Program-made: the position numbers and the translations under genes
DNA from: JAGQRJ01 sp041402045
GTDB lineage: Bacteria; Planctomycetota; J058
DNA length: 41,577 bases
Assembly: GCA_041402045.1 (NCBI GenBank)
Contig: JAWKSZ010000074.1
Coordinates: 1 to 41,577, forward strand
Direction: 5' to 3'
Notes under the pieces: model-generated
What the model was told of the DNA's origin: nothing
What the model saw: the letters and a program-made list of their open reading frames with translations, nothing else
Database searches by the model: none
Shown here: positions 18,953 through 28,600 of the stretch, piece by piece
How positions within the stretch are numbered: position 1 is the stretch's first letter
How the letters are laid out: every line of letters begins with the position of its first letter

Positions 18953-19121
18953 GGCACGTCGGCGACCCCGTGCTCGCGAGCAACCTCACCCGCCGCGTCG
19001 ACTTCGCCCTGTTCATGGTCGAGGCGCTGAGCGACGACGCCCTGATCCACGAGGCCCCGGCGATCGTGGGCCGCGAGTCCCCGTCCGCCCGGCGCCACGG
19101 CCCGCACCGAGCCTCCGGCGC

Positions 19122-20351
19122 TTAGCGGCTGCGGAGCCGGGTGGCGCTGGCGACGCGCTTGATCGCCAGGCGGAACGCGGCCTGGCGCAGGTCGGGCTGG
19201 CCCTGGGCCTCGGCCTTGAGGTCGGCCCAGGCCTGGTTCATGCGCCGCTCGAGCTCGGCGTTCACCCGCGCCTCGTCCCATTGATACTGCTGAATGTTCT
19301 GCACCCACTCGAAGTAGCTCACGGTGACCCCGCCGCCGTTGGCGTAGAAGTCGGGGATCACGGTCACCCCCTTGGAGAGCAGGAGCTGGTCCGCCTCGGG
19401 GGTCGTGGGGCCGTTCGCGCCCTCGACGATCACCTTGGCCTGCACGTCCCCGGCGTTCTCGGCGGTGAGCACGCTCTCCATGGCGGCGGGGATCAGGACC
19501 TCGCAGGGGCTGGTCAGGAGCTCCTCCCCCGGGAAGTCCTCGCCGCCGGAGAAGCCCTTGACCCCGCCGGTGGCGCGCACGTGGGCGAACAGCGCCTCGC
19601 AGTCCAGGCCCTCGGGGTTGCGGATCCCGCCGGTCACGTCGCTGGTGGCGACGATCTTGGCCCCCTGCTGGGCCAGGAGCCGAGCGGCCCAGCTCCCCAC
19701 GTTGCCGAAGCCCTGGACGGCGATCGTCTTGCCCACCACCGAATCCTTGCGGTCGCGGAGGTAGGCCTGGAGCGCGAACATGACCCCGCGCCCGGTGGCC
19801 GCGTCGCGGCCGGCGCTCCCGCCCAGCTCCAGGGGCTTGCCGGTGATCACGCCCGGCGTCCAGCCGTGGAACTTGGCGTACTGGTCCACGATCCAGGCCA
19901 TGGTCTGGGCGTTGGTCCCCATGTCCGGGGCGGGAATGTCGACGTTCACGCCAATGAAGTCGTGGATCTCGTCGGTGAACGCGCGGGTCACGCGCTCGAG
20001 CTCGTCGCGGCTGAGCGCGCGGGGGTCGCAGCACACCCCGCCCTTGGCGCCGCCGTAGGGCAGGCCCATGATCGCGCACTTCCAGGTCATGAGCGCCGCC
20101 AGCGCGTTGACCTCGTCGGGGTTCACGTGCAGGTCGTAGCGCAGCCCGCCCTTCATGGGGCCGCGGGCGTTGTCGTGCTGCACCCGGAACCCCACGAAGG
20201 TCGCCACGTCCCCGTTGTCGAGGGACACCGTGAGCTCGGTCTTGAGCTCGCGCTTGGGCGTCATGAGCCGCGTGGTCATGCGCTCGCCCAGGTCGATCGC
20301 CTCTGCGGCGCGGGTGAAGTTCTGCTGGGTGGCCTCGAGAAAGCTGGGCAT
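19122..20351 (-). CDS. gdhA: Glutamate (Glu/Leu/Phe/Val family) dehydrogenase
   Basis: 409 residues from ATG 20351 with AGGAGG four bases upstream. Conserved GDH sequence is clear: GPMKGGLRYDLHVN (substrate-binding Lys) near residue 70, WKCAIMGLPYGGAKGGV near 95-110 (catalytic Lys), and VQGFGNVGSWAARLL (Rossmann NAD(P) loop) about residue 208. NAAPNANGP-like VEGANGPTTPEAD and FYANGGGVTVSYFEW follow. It interconverts glutamate and 2-oxoglutarate plus ammonia in the cytoplasm; coenzyme preference cannot be read off. Length is typical of bacterial GDH. It is 68 bases downstream of the monooxygenase gene on the same strand, but its own strong ribosome site and housekeeping role suggest it is not part of the biosynthetic locus. 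Intact. Confidence 0.95.
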   Translation of the reverse strand: MPSFLEATQQNFTRAAEAIDLGERMTTRLMTPKRELKTELTVSLDNGDVATFVGFRVQHDNARGPMKGGLRYDLHVNPDEVNALAALMTWKCAIMGLPYGGAKGGVCCDPRALSRDELERVTRAFTDEIHDFIGVNVDIPAPDMGTNAQTMAWIVDQYAKFHGWTPGVITGKPLELGGSAGRDAATGRGVMFALQAYLRDRKDSVVGKTIAVQGFGNVGSWAARLLAQQGAKIVATSDVTGGIRNPEGLDCEALFAHVRATGGVKGFSGGEDFPGEELLTSPCEVLIPAAMESVLTAENAGDVQAKVIVEGANGPTTPEADQLLLSKGVTVIPDFYANGGGVTVSYFEWVQNIQQYQWDEARVNAELERRMNQAWADLKAEAQGQPDLRQAAFRLAIKRVASATRLRSR

Positions 20352-20419
20352 GGGGTCCTCCTGTGCCCCGCACCCTACCGCGTCCGCGGACGGGAGTGGG
20401 GCGCGCCCCCCGAGCGGCG

Positions 20420-21886
20420 CTACTCGACGTCGAAGTCCGCCGCACCCCGCGCCCGGGCCCAGCGCTCGCGCTCGAAGGGCGTGCGCGGCGAGGGCAAGGA
20501 CGCGTCGCCGTGGCGGTCGACGTAGTAGCTGCGCGCCCCGCCGCAGCGCCCGGCCTGGAACACCGCCCGCGCCGCGCGCCGCTCGGTCTCGGCCACGTAG
20601 CGTCGATACGCCGCGGCGTTGACCTCGACCCGGCGGCTGCCCGTGTCCCAGGCGCGCTCGAGGCAGGCCAGGATCTGCACCAGGTGCGTCTCGAGCATGG
20701 AGAACCAGTTGAACCCGCCGCTGTAGGGGCCGTGGGTCAGGAACAGATTGGGGAAGCCGCGCACGGCGATCCCGGCGTAGGCCTGGAAGCGCTCACGGTC
20801 CCAGAAGGCGTGCAGCTCCCGCCCCTCGCGCCCGACCACGCGAAAGGAGGGCTGGTTGCCCCGCTCGGTGGTGTCGAACCCCGTGGCGAACACGAGCACG
20901 TCGAGGGCGTGCTCGGCGCCGCCCTCGACCACCACCCCCGCGGGCAGCACCCGCGCGATCGGCGCGGTCTCGAGGGTCACGTGCTCGAGGTTGAAGGTCG
21001 CGAGGTAGGTGGAGGACGCCGTGGGCCGCTTGCAGCCCAGGTCGTAGTCCGGGAGCAGCTTCTGGGCCACGGCCGGGTCCCGCACCTGCCGGCGCATCCA
21101 CGCCCGCACGACCCGCTGGAACGCCCGCAGCCAGAGCGCCATGCGCCGGTAGTGCACGATCCCGTAGGTCACGAGCTCGAACGCGAGCTCGCTCACCCAG
21201 CGCCGCAGCCGCTGGCGCAGGGTCGGGCGCTCGGTCGGCGCCCCCGGTCGCAGCGCCGGGTCGAAGCGCGGCGAGATCCAGATCGGCGTGCGCTGGAACA
21301 CCACGAGCTGGCTCGCTTCGCGGGCCACCTCCGGGATCACCTGCACCGCCGAGGCCCCCGTACCCACGACCCCCACCCGCTTGCCCGCGAGCGAGACCCC
21401 GTGGTCCCAGCGCGCGGTGTGGAAGCGCGGCCCCGCGAAGCCCTCGAGCCCCGGGAACGCGGGGAGCTTGGGCGTGGCGAACAGCCCGGTGGCCGCGATC
21501 AGGAACCGCCCCACGCAGCGCCGCCCGTCCTCGAGCTCGAGGGTCCACTCGCTCGCCGCCTCGTCGAAGCGCGCCTCCCGCACCCGACACCCGGTGCGGA
21601 TCCGCTCCAGGACCCCGTACTTCCGCGCGCAGTGCCGGAGGTAGGCGAGCACCTCGGCCCCCGGCGCGTAGAGCCGCGACCAGGGGAAGCCCATTTCGTA
21701 GCTGTAGCAGTAGGACGTGACCGGAATGTCGACGGCGATCCCCGGATACGTGTTGTCGCGCCAGGTCCCGCCCAGGTCCTCCCCGGCCTCGAGCACGAGC
21801 AGGTCCGTGTGCCCGCGGCGCAGGAGCTCGATCGCGGCGCCGAGCCCGCTGGCCCCGGCCCCCACGATCAGGACCTCTGCCCTCAC
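20420..21886 (-). CDS. Flavin-containing Baeyer-Villiger-type monooxygenase
   Basis: 488 residues from GTG 21886, overlapping the SDR stop as GTGA. FAD loop GAGASGLGAA (near residue 10), DLGGTWRDNTYPGIAVD, then the Baeyer-Villiger fingerprint FAGPRFHTARWDHG about residue 155, and a second nucleotide loop GVVGTGASAVQV. ATGFDTT near residue 335 is also typical. These enzymes use FAD and NADPH to insert oxygen into ketones giving esters or lactones, though some act on heteroatoms. It is the last gene of the coupled minus-strand group (SDR and sulfotransferase directly upstream). The SDR could make the ketone it would oxidise; this is inference. Intact and normal length. Confidence 0.9.
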   Translation of the reverse strand: MRAEVLIVGAGASGLGAAIELLRRGHTDLLVLEAGEDLGGTWRDNTYPGIAVDIPVTSYCYSYEMGFPWSRLYAPGAEVLAYLRHCARKYGVLERIRTGCRVREARFDEAASEWTLELEDGRRCVGRFLIAATGLFATPKLPAFPGLEGFAGPRFHTARWDHGVSLAGKRVGVVGTGASAVQVIPEVAREASQLVVFQRTPIWISPRFDPALRPGAPTERPTLRQRLRRWVSELAFELVTYGIVHYRRMALWLRAFQRVVRAWMRRQVRDPAVAQKLLPDYDLGCKRPTASSTYLATFNLEHVTLETAPIARVLPAGVVVEGGAEHALDVLVFATGFDTTERGNQPSFRVVGREGRELHAFWDRERFQAYAGIAVRGFPNLFLTHGPYSGGFNWFSMLETHLVQILACLERAWDTGSRRVEVNAAAYRRYVAETERRAARAVFQAGRCGGARSYYVDRHGDASLPSPRTPFERERWARARGAADFDVE

Positions 21887-22767
21887 GGACCGTCTCCGCG
21901 CACCATGGTCCGCTCCCACTGCTCGCTGCGCACCTCGCGCATGTAGGAGAGCCCCAGGCCCCGGATCACGAGGTCGCTGATCAGGCGGTTGCCCCACACC
22001 GGGAGCAGGCGCTTGACGTAGTCGGCGAGGAACGCCTCCGGCGCGATCCGCAGCCGCGGCTTCCCCTTGCGCACGGCCTTCACGATCTTCTTCGCCGCCT
22101 TGCGCGGCGCCATGGCGTGGGCGTCGTACCACTCGGCGAGCTTGGCCATGAGCTCCGGGTCGTCGCCGTCGGAGGTCTTCATAATGTTCGTGGCCACGCT
22201 GCCCGGGTGCACGACGGTGAGCCCCACCGTCGTCGGGCGCAGCTCCTCCCACAGGCACTCGCTCAGCCCGCGCACGGCGTACTTGCTCGCGCAGTAAGCG
22301 GTCTGCCCCGGCATGCCCACGATCCCGAACAGGCTGGAGAGGTTCACCACGTGGGCCCGGGGCGCCTTGGCCAGGTGCGGGAGGAACGCGTGCAGCCCGT
22401 GGACCACCCCCCAGAAGTTGACCCCCATGACGTGGTCCCAGGTCTCGAGGCTCGTCTGCCCGAAGGCCCCCTCGTAGCCCACGCCGGCGTTGTTCACGAG
22501 CACGTCGACCCGCGGGTGCTGGGCCAACACCGCCTCCGGCAGGGCGAGCATGACCCCCCGGTCGGAGACGTCTGCCGCGTGCGTCGAGCAGCGCTCGGGC
22601 GCTCCGCTCGCCGCGAGCGCGCGCTCGAGCCCCGCGGCGTCCCGGTCCACCAGCGCCACCCGCGCGCCCTGGGCCAAGGCCTGGAGCGTGAGCTCCAGCC
22701 CGATCCCGCTGGCGGCGCCGGTGATCACCCAGGTCGTGCCCTCGAGCGTGCGGATCCCCTTCTTCAC
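21883..22767 (-). CDS. Short-chain dehydrogenase/reductase
   Basis: 294 residues from GTG 22767, with GAGGAGG in the end of the previous gene and a GTGA overlap with its stop. Classical SDR motifs: TGAASGIG (cofactor loop, about residues 16-23), NNAG near 95, active-site Ser in NLSSLFG, and YCASK (Tyr-x3-Lys) near 165. The C-terminal region has HPGSVATNIMK and a basic APRKAAKKIVKAVRKGK, as in SDRs acting on lipid or steroid-like substrates. It oxidises alcohols or reduces carbonyls with NAD(P)H. Direction is unknown; it may reduce the aldehyde from the thioester reductase or make the ketone for the downstream monooxygenase. Both are inference. Translational coupling to both neighbours is plain. 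Confidence 0.92.
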   Translation of the reverse strand: MKKGIRTLEGTTWVITGAASGIGLELTLQALAQGARVALVDRDAAGLERALAASGAPERCSTHAADVSDRGVMLALPEAVLAQHPRVDVLVNNAGVGYEGAFGQTSLETWDHVMGVNFWGVVHGLHAFLPHLAKAPRAHVVNLSSLFGIVGMPGQTAYCASKYAVRGLSECLWEELRPTTVGLTVVHPGSVATNIMKTSDGDDPELMAKLAEWYDAHAMAPRKAAKKIVKAVRKGKPRLRIAPEAFLADYVKRLLPVWGNRLISDLVIRGLGLSYMREVRSEQWERTMVRGDGP

Positions 22768-23825
22768 GCGACGGCCTCCTCGGGCCAGGCCTCGTAGGCG
22801 AAGCCCCAGGCCTCGCGCAGCTCCTGCTCCAGCGCGGGCGCGGCCGGATATCGGGTCGGCGCGTGGGCCGGCCGCAGGGCCGCCAGCACCTCGCCCGGCA
22901 CGGGTCCCAGCCCCAGCCCCGCGTAGACTCCGGCCAGGGCCGCCGGTCCGTCCCGGCGCAGGGCCTCGTAGCGCAGCTCCACGAGCTGCCCCGCCGGGAT
23001 CCGCTCTCGGTCCTCGAGGTAGCGCCGCAGGAGCCGCGCGTAGGTGTCGACGATCGCCCGGTGCACGGCCTCGTCGTCCACCCGCTGCAGCGCGTATTCG
23101 CCCCGGATCACGCTCCAGAGGTAGTGCGTCGAGTGGTAGACCTCGAGGGGCTCCCGGTGCAGGTAGACGAACCGCGCTCGGGGGTAGCGCGCGAGCAGCC
23201 AGGGGATCCGCGCCGTGTCCCCCGGGCTCTTGACCACCACCCGTCGCCCGCCGGCCAGGGCGGACACCCGGCGAAGCAGCCGGTCGTAGTCCCCGAGCCA
23301 GCCCTCCACCGCCTCGGGGGTCGGCGCGAACACGTAGCGCTCCAGCCAGGCTCCGAACGCGCGGGGGAACACGTGCCCCCAGGTGTAGGCGTGCTCGCTC
23401 ACCAGCCCCAGGCACAGCCCAATGTCGCCCTCGGCGGGCACCCGCAGGTCCAGGGCCTGGCGCTGGATCGCGTGCCGCAGGCGCAGGACCCGGGCCACGA
23501 CGTTCATGAGCGACCCCAGCCAGCGGCAGGTCGCCACGTCCGCGAACAGGCTGGTGAACAGCGTCGGCGTCGTGTGCCGCGGGTCCGCGCCCAGGAGCCC
23601 CTGGAGGTAGGTCGTCCCCGAGCGCCAGTGCCCGAGCACGAACACCGGGTCCTCCCCCAGCGCCGGGCTCGGCCGCCGCCACAGCCGCCAGCGCTGCGCC
23701 CAGCGCCAGGGCGCCAGAGACACGTAGCGGAACACCATGCGCAGCACGCGCAGGGCATACCGCAGGTCAGCCCCTCCGCTCCGCCGCGCGATCCGCGCGA
23801 ACTGCACCAGCCCCCCGTCAGCCAC
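22764..23825 (-). CDS. PAPS-dependent sulfotransferase family protein
   Basis: About 353 residues from GTG 23825; GTG 23807 is possible, and the frame stays open into the upstream repeats, whose translation I exclude as low complexity. The PAPS-binding loop is VFVLGHWRSGTTYLQGLLG and the 3'-phosphate site is RYPRARFVYLHREPLEVYHS. The middle has VVVKSPGDTARIPWLL (KSP motif). This is a bacterial sulfotransferase, which adds sulfate to a hydroxyl, sugar or amine. In this operon an alcohol on a fatty chain is the simplest acceptor, from the reductase or the P450. Its stop overlaps the SDR start. A 0.35 kb tandem repeat separates it from the P450. Confidence 0.88.
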   Translation of the reverse strand: MADGGLVQFARIARRSGGADLRYALRVLRMVFRYVSLAPWRWAQRWRLWRRPSPALGEDPVFVLGHWRSGTTYLQGLLGADPRHTTPTLFTSLFADVATCRWLGSLMNVVARVLRLRHAIQRQALDLRVPAEGDIGLCLGLVSEHAYTWGHVFPRAFGAWLERYVFAPTPEAVEGWLGDYDRLLRRVSALAGGRRVVVKSPGDTARIPWLLARYPRARFVYLHREPLEVYHSTHYLWSVIRGEYALQRVDDEAVHRAIVDTYARLLRRYLEDRERIPAGQLVELRYEALRRDGPAALAGVYAGLGLGPVPGEVLAALRPAHAPTRYPAAPALEQELREAWGFAYEAWPEEAVA

Positions 23826-23859
23826 TAGCCGCGGTCCCGTCGCCGAGGGCGGAGCCTTC

Positions 23860-24176
23860 GGTCGCGAGGGGCCGCCCGCCACCGACCCCACCAGCGGAGC
23901 CCTCCGCCCAGGCCCCACCCAAAGCGCCAGTAGGGGAGCAGCTTGTTGCTCCCGGTAGGTGCGTCCCTCCACCTCCCGGTCGCGAGGGGCCGCCCGCCAC
24001 CGACCCCGCCAGCGGAGCCCTCCGCCCAGGCCCCACCCAAAGCGCCCGTAGGGGAGCAGCTTGCTGCTCCCGGTAGGTGCGTCCCTCCACCTCCCCGGTC
24101 GCGAGGGGCCGCCCGCCACCGACCCCGCCAGCGGAGCCCCTCCGCCCAGGCCCCACCCAAAGCGCCCGTAGGGGTT
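23860..24176. repeat. Tandem repeat set A with hairpin core (three copies, period 118-119)
   Basis: Copies begin GGTCGCGAGGGGCCGCCCGC at 23860, 23978 and 24097. Each contains AGCGGAGCCC, then a core, then GTGCGTCCCTCC. The core is GGGAGCAGCTTGCTGCTCCC at 24052-24071, a 9-base-armed hairpin; the copy at 23934-23953 has one mismatch (TTGTTG). The third copy stops at GCCCGTAGGGG (24176) and lacks the hairpin. All of it lies between the P450 stop and the sulfotransferase start. It shares blocks with set B near 32.3-33.2 kb. Confidence 0.85.
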
Positions 24177-24180
24177 TCTT

Positions 24181-24293
24181 AGGCGTGCGAGATCGGATCG
24201 CTCCGCAGTGTCCGCGGGCGTGCGGGTGCTGGGACGGGCGCGAACGCGCCGCGCCCCTACGATCCCCTAGGACCCGCACCCACGCGCCCTGCC
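24181..24293. other. Inverted repeats between P450 stop and repeat set A
   Basis: GGCGCG (24237-24242) pairs with CGCGCC (24245-24250) around AA, and GTGCGGGT near 24220 pairs with ACCCGCAC near 24275. Together they could fold into a longer stem just past the P450 stop. No T-run follows on the minus strand, so a terminator is possible but weak. Confidence 0.3.
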
Positions 24294-25658
24294 TCACCCC
24301 TGGCCCCGGGGCACGAAGCGCACGGGCACTTCGCCGTCGGGGCGCAGGAGCATCATGGGCCGGATCCCGACCGGCTCGTCGCGCTCGTAGCGCAGGTCGT
24401 AGCGCCGCAGCAGCGTGGCCACGATCAGCGAGATCTGCGACAGCGCCATGCCGTTGCCCACGCACAGCCGGGGGCCGCCGCCGAAGGGCACGTGGGCGAA
24501 CACGTGCCGCGCGCGCACGGCCTGCTTCTGGAAGCGGTCGGGGTCGAAGCGCTCCGGATCGTCCCAGTAGGCGGTGTTGCGGTGCGCGCCGTAGATATAC
24601 GGGATCACCATGGCGCCCTTGGGGATCGTGACGCCGGCGGCCTCGTCGTCGGCGAGCGCGATCCGGTCGATCATCCAAAACGGCGGATACAGCCGCAGCG
24701 CCTCGTGCAGACAGCGCACGGTGTGCTCGAGCGCCTTGAGCCCCTGGGCCGTGATCGGCCCCTCGCCCACGTGGGCGTCGACCTCCGCCTGGATCCGGGC
24801 CACGTGCTCCGGGTGCCGCGCCAACAGATACAGGAGCCAGGTCAAGGCGATCGAGGAGGTCTCGTTGCCCGCGACCATGAGCTGCAGCGCCTCGATCAGC
24901 GCCTGCTCCTCGGTCAACGGCTGCTGGGTGTCGTGGAACGGCTCGGTCAGCAAGAGCTCCAACACGTCGGCCTCGGCGCCCCCCGCCGCCCGCCGCGCTT
25001 GGATATGCCGCAGCACGAGCGCGTCCGCCGCCTGCCGGATCCGCTGATAACGCCGGGCCTTCCCGCTGATCCGGAACCACGGGATCAGGTAGGGCTGCAC
25101 GATCATCTCGACGATATAGCCCTGGATCTCGCTGATCGCGTCGGCGATCTGCTGCAGCTCCGCGTCCGTGGCCGCGCGCCCGAAGATCGAGCGCCCGACC
25201 ATGCCCAAGGTGAACTTGACCATGGGCTCGTAGACGTCGACCGGCCCCTCGGCCGCCCGCGCCTCGAAGGCCGGGAGCAAGCCCTCCAACACCTCGAGCT
25301 GCAACGGTAGCATGTCCGCCATGCGCCCCGGCGAGAACCCCTTGGCCACGAGCTTGCGCCGGCGCAGCCACTCCGCGCCGTGGCTGTTGACCAGGCCCAC
25401 CCCCTGGAACTCGACCATGTGCTTGGTCTGGATATGGGACTTCACGTAGTTGGCCTGGTTCGTCTTCAGCACGTGCTGAATGAACTCGGGCTCGGTCGAG
25501 ACCACCGCGCGCCGGGCCCCGCCGAAGTGGAAGGTGAAGGTCGGCCCCAGCTCGGCGCGATACTTCTCGAACACCGCCACAGGGTTCTGGACCATGTGCT
25601 TGGCGTCGAAGAACGCGGTCGTGCGCGAGACGTGGGGCGCGTTCGAGATCTTGCCCAC
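24294..25658 (-). CDS. Cytochrome P450
   Basis: 454 residues from GTG 25658, whose first base is the last base of the upstream TAG. Upstream in-frame codons belong to the previous gene. Canonical P450 features: I-helix VAGNETSSIALTW (acid-alcohol pair E-T present), EALR (ExxR), a PERF-type DDPERFDPDRF and heme loop FGGGPRLCVGNGMAL with the Cys ligand. It hydroxylates or otherwise oxidises an unknown organic substrate with electrons from a redox partner. Neither ferredoxin nor ferredoxin reductase is seen beside it. Placement directly after the acyl ligase-reductase gene suggests a fatty acyl or aldehyde-derived substrate. Intact; length is normal. Confidence 0.95.
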   Translation of the reverse strand: MGKISNAPHVSRTTAFFDAKHMVQNPVAVFEKYRAELGPTFTFHFGGARRAVVSTEPEFIQHVLKTNQANYVKSHIQTKHMVEFQGVGLVNSHGAEWLRRRKLVAKGFSPGRMADMLPLQLEVLEGLLPAFEARAAEGPVDVYEPMVKFTLGMVGRSIFGRAATDAELQQIADAISEIQGYIVEMIVQPYLIPWFRISGKARRYQRIRQAADALVLRHIQARRAAGGAEADVLELLLTEPFHDTQQPLTEEQALIEALQLMVAGNETSSIALTWLLYLLARHPEHVARIQAEVDAHVGEGPITAQGLKALEHTVRCLHEALRLYPPFWMIDRIALADDEAAGVTIPKGAMVIPYIYGAHRNTAYWDDPERFDPDRFQKQAVRARHVFAHVPFGGGPRLCVGNGMALSQISLIVATLLRRYDLRYERDEPVGIRPMMLLRPDGEVPVRFVPRGQG

Positions 25659-28600
25659 TAGCCCCCCACCTCGACCGCGGCGTCGATCAGCCCCCGGCGC
25701 TTCATGAACCGCCACAGCCCGCCGACCACGTCCTCGAGCGGCGGGTCCGCCAGCCCCTCGGGGGAGCGGTCGCGGAACCGGCGATACGCCGCGTTGTCGT
25801 AGCGCTTGAACTCCATGGCCGCGATCTTGTCCATGGAGCGCAGGAAGAAGTCGAGCAGCGGGAACAGCACGTCCCCGGGCACGCAGCGCGAGGTGACCTC
25901 GGGCACGAAGCGCTCCAGCGAGAACGCGCGGAACTCGAGCTCACCGAGCTCCCCCAGGATCGCGGTCACGTCCCCCATGCTCGCGTAGTCGTCGCGGGTC
26001 ACGTGGAAGCACCCGCCCACGCTCTCGGGCTGCTCGGCGATCGCGACCACGTTCCGCGCCACGAGGTCCGCCGGACAGAAGCTGACCTGGTTCTGGGCGG
26101 TGGTCGTGAGCTGGTGCTTGACCATGAACGCCAGCAGCCGCACGGCAATGTCGAAGGCGCCCCCGCCCCCGGCCACCGACGGGGTGATCAACGCCGGGCG
26201 GAAGATCCGCGCCTCGAGCCCCTGGGCCATGGCGTCGCGCACGACGCGCTCCGCCACCCACTTGGTCTGGCTGTAGCCGAAGTCGAGGAGCGAGCGGTCG
26301 TCGTTGGGGTCCGTCTCCCACAGCACCTCCTTCGTCGACCAGCCGAACACGAAGGTGGTCGAGATCAGGTTGAGCTGCTTCCTCCGGTGGCTCATAGCCA
26401 GGCGCACGACCTCGTTCGTCCCGGCCACGTTCGGCCCGCGGAGCGTCGCGTAGTCGTAGAGGTAGTTGACCTGCGCGCCGTTGTGATAGACGACGTCCAC
26501 CGCCTCGGCCAGGTCCTCCCACGCCGCCGTCGTGAGCCCCAGGTTCGTGCGCCCCAGGTCACCGCACACCGGCCGGATCCGCGCCTCCCAGCCCGCGGGC
26601 AAGGCGCCCTCCGCCTGCACCTCCGCCAACCCCTCGAGCAGCCGCGCGCGCCCCTCCTCCTCGCTGCCCGCCCGCACGAGCACGTGGATCGGCCGCCCGG
26701 GCAGCTGCCGCAAGAGCTCCGCCAACAGGAACGGCCCCAGGAACCCGGTGCCCCCGGTGAGGAACACCCCGTCGCCGCGCCCGCTCCCGCGCGCTCCCCG
26801 CGGCAACGCCGCCGGGTCGAAGTCGAGCTTGGTGTCGCGCAGCATGAGCTCCTGCTCGAAGGCGCGCTGCTCCTCGGCCACCCGCACCAGCGCGCGCTTG
26901 AACCTGAGCCGCGCCGCGCTCGGGCTCTCGGCGACCTGCTCCAGCAACGCGCCCAGCTCGGCGATCGCCACCTGCTGCAGGCTCTGCACGGCGATCGCCT
27001 CGCCCAGGTCCTCGAGCCCGGCCTCGGCCAACGCGTCCTTCAGCGCCTGCGCGAACTCGACCAAGCGCAGCGAGTCCAACCCCGCGTCCAAGAGCGTCCA
27101 GGCCTCGGTCCCGAGCAGCCCGAAGCGCGCGAACACCGCGTGCACCGCCCGCGCGACCTCACCTCCCGAGTCCTCCGCCGGCCCGAGCGCCGCCGGGCGC
27201 ACGTCGGCCAGCACCGCGAGCTCGCCCGCCAGGAACGCCTGCTTGACCCGGTGCCGCGAGACCTTGCCCGAGCTGGTCTTCTGGATCGTGCGCGCGCGCA
27301 CGAACACCACGCGGTCGACCGCGATCCCCAGCGCCGCGTGCACCTCCCGGCTCAGCGCCTGGGCGTCGGGCACCTGGCTCCGATCCCGGAGCTCGGCCAC
27401 CACGACCAACGCCTCCTCCGCGGCCTCGTGGGCCACGACCGAGAACGCCGCGCAGCACCCGGCGCGCACCCGCCGGTCGGCCTGCACGACCGCCTCCACG
27501 TCCTGGGGGTAGTAGTTCTGCCCGCGCAGGATCACGAGGTCCTTGAGCCGCCCGCAGTGGAACAGCTCGCCCCCGTCCACGAACCCCAGGTCCCCGGTGC
27601 GCAGCCACGCCGTCTCCGGCTCGTCGGCGAGCCGCGCCTCGAAGGTCTCCCGCGAGACCTCGGGCTGCCCCCAATACCCGGCGCAGCGACTGGGCCCCGC
27701 GAGCCAGATCTCGCCCACCCGGCCGTCCGCCTGGACCTCGCGGGTCTCCGGATCCACGATCCGCAGCTCGACCCCCGGGAGCGGCGTCCCGCAGCTCACG
27801 AGCTCCTTGCCGCCGCCCGCCGTGGCCTCGACCCGCCCCCCGGCCAACGCGTCCGGGTCGACGCTCAGGATCCGCCGCCCGTAGTTCGTCGCCGCCAAGG
27901 TGTACTCCGCGAGCCCGAAGGCGGAGAAGAAGGCCTCCGGCCGCAACCCGGCAGTCCTGAACCGCTGCAGGAACGCGCGCACGTTGGGCGCCCGCACCGA
28001 CTCCGCGGCGTTCATGAGGAACCGGAGCGAGCTCAGGTCCAGCCGCTCCAACGCCGCCGTGGGGACCTTGTCCTCCCGCAGGCAATACGCGAACGCGAAG
28101 TCCGGCGCCGAGGTCGCGGTGCCCCGCACCCGCGTGATCGTCTCCAACCACAACAGCGGCCGCTGAATGAAGTCCACGGGGCTGAACCCGTAGGTCGTCC
28201 CGCCCTTGGTGGCGAAGAACAGGTAGTAGCCGATCAGCCCCATGTCGTGGTACTGCGGGAGCCACGACACGCCCACGGGCAAGTGGTCGACGACCGCGTC
28301 CCCGTTGGCGATCAGGTTCGCGTGGGAGACCCGGACCCCCCGCGGCTTCCGCGTGGAGCCCGAGGTGTACTGCAGGAACAAGGTCTCGCTGTGCCCGGCC
28401 CGAAACCCCTGACCGCCGCCCCGCGGCGCCTCGCCGGTGCACACCCAGGGCAGGGCCCCGACCGCGTCCCGCCGCAGCGACCAGGTCCGGATCCGGTGCC
28501 GCACCCGGTTGACCCGCATGGACCAGTAGAAGGCGCGCGTGGTCAACACCGCCGCCGCGCCGCAGTCCTCGGCAATGTAGTTGAGCTTGGCCAAGGCCCC

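Noticed and set aside
18841..19125. Small plus-strand frame between the lipoprotein and glutamate dehydrogenase genes
   Set aside because: It mostly overlaps the lipoprotein gene, has no ribosome site and shows no recognisable sequence.
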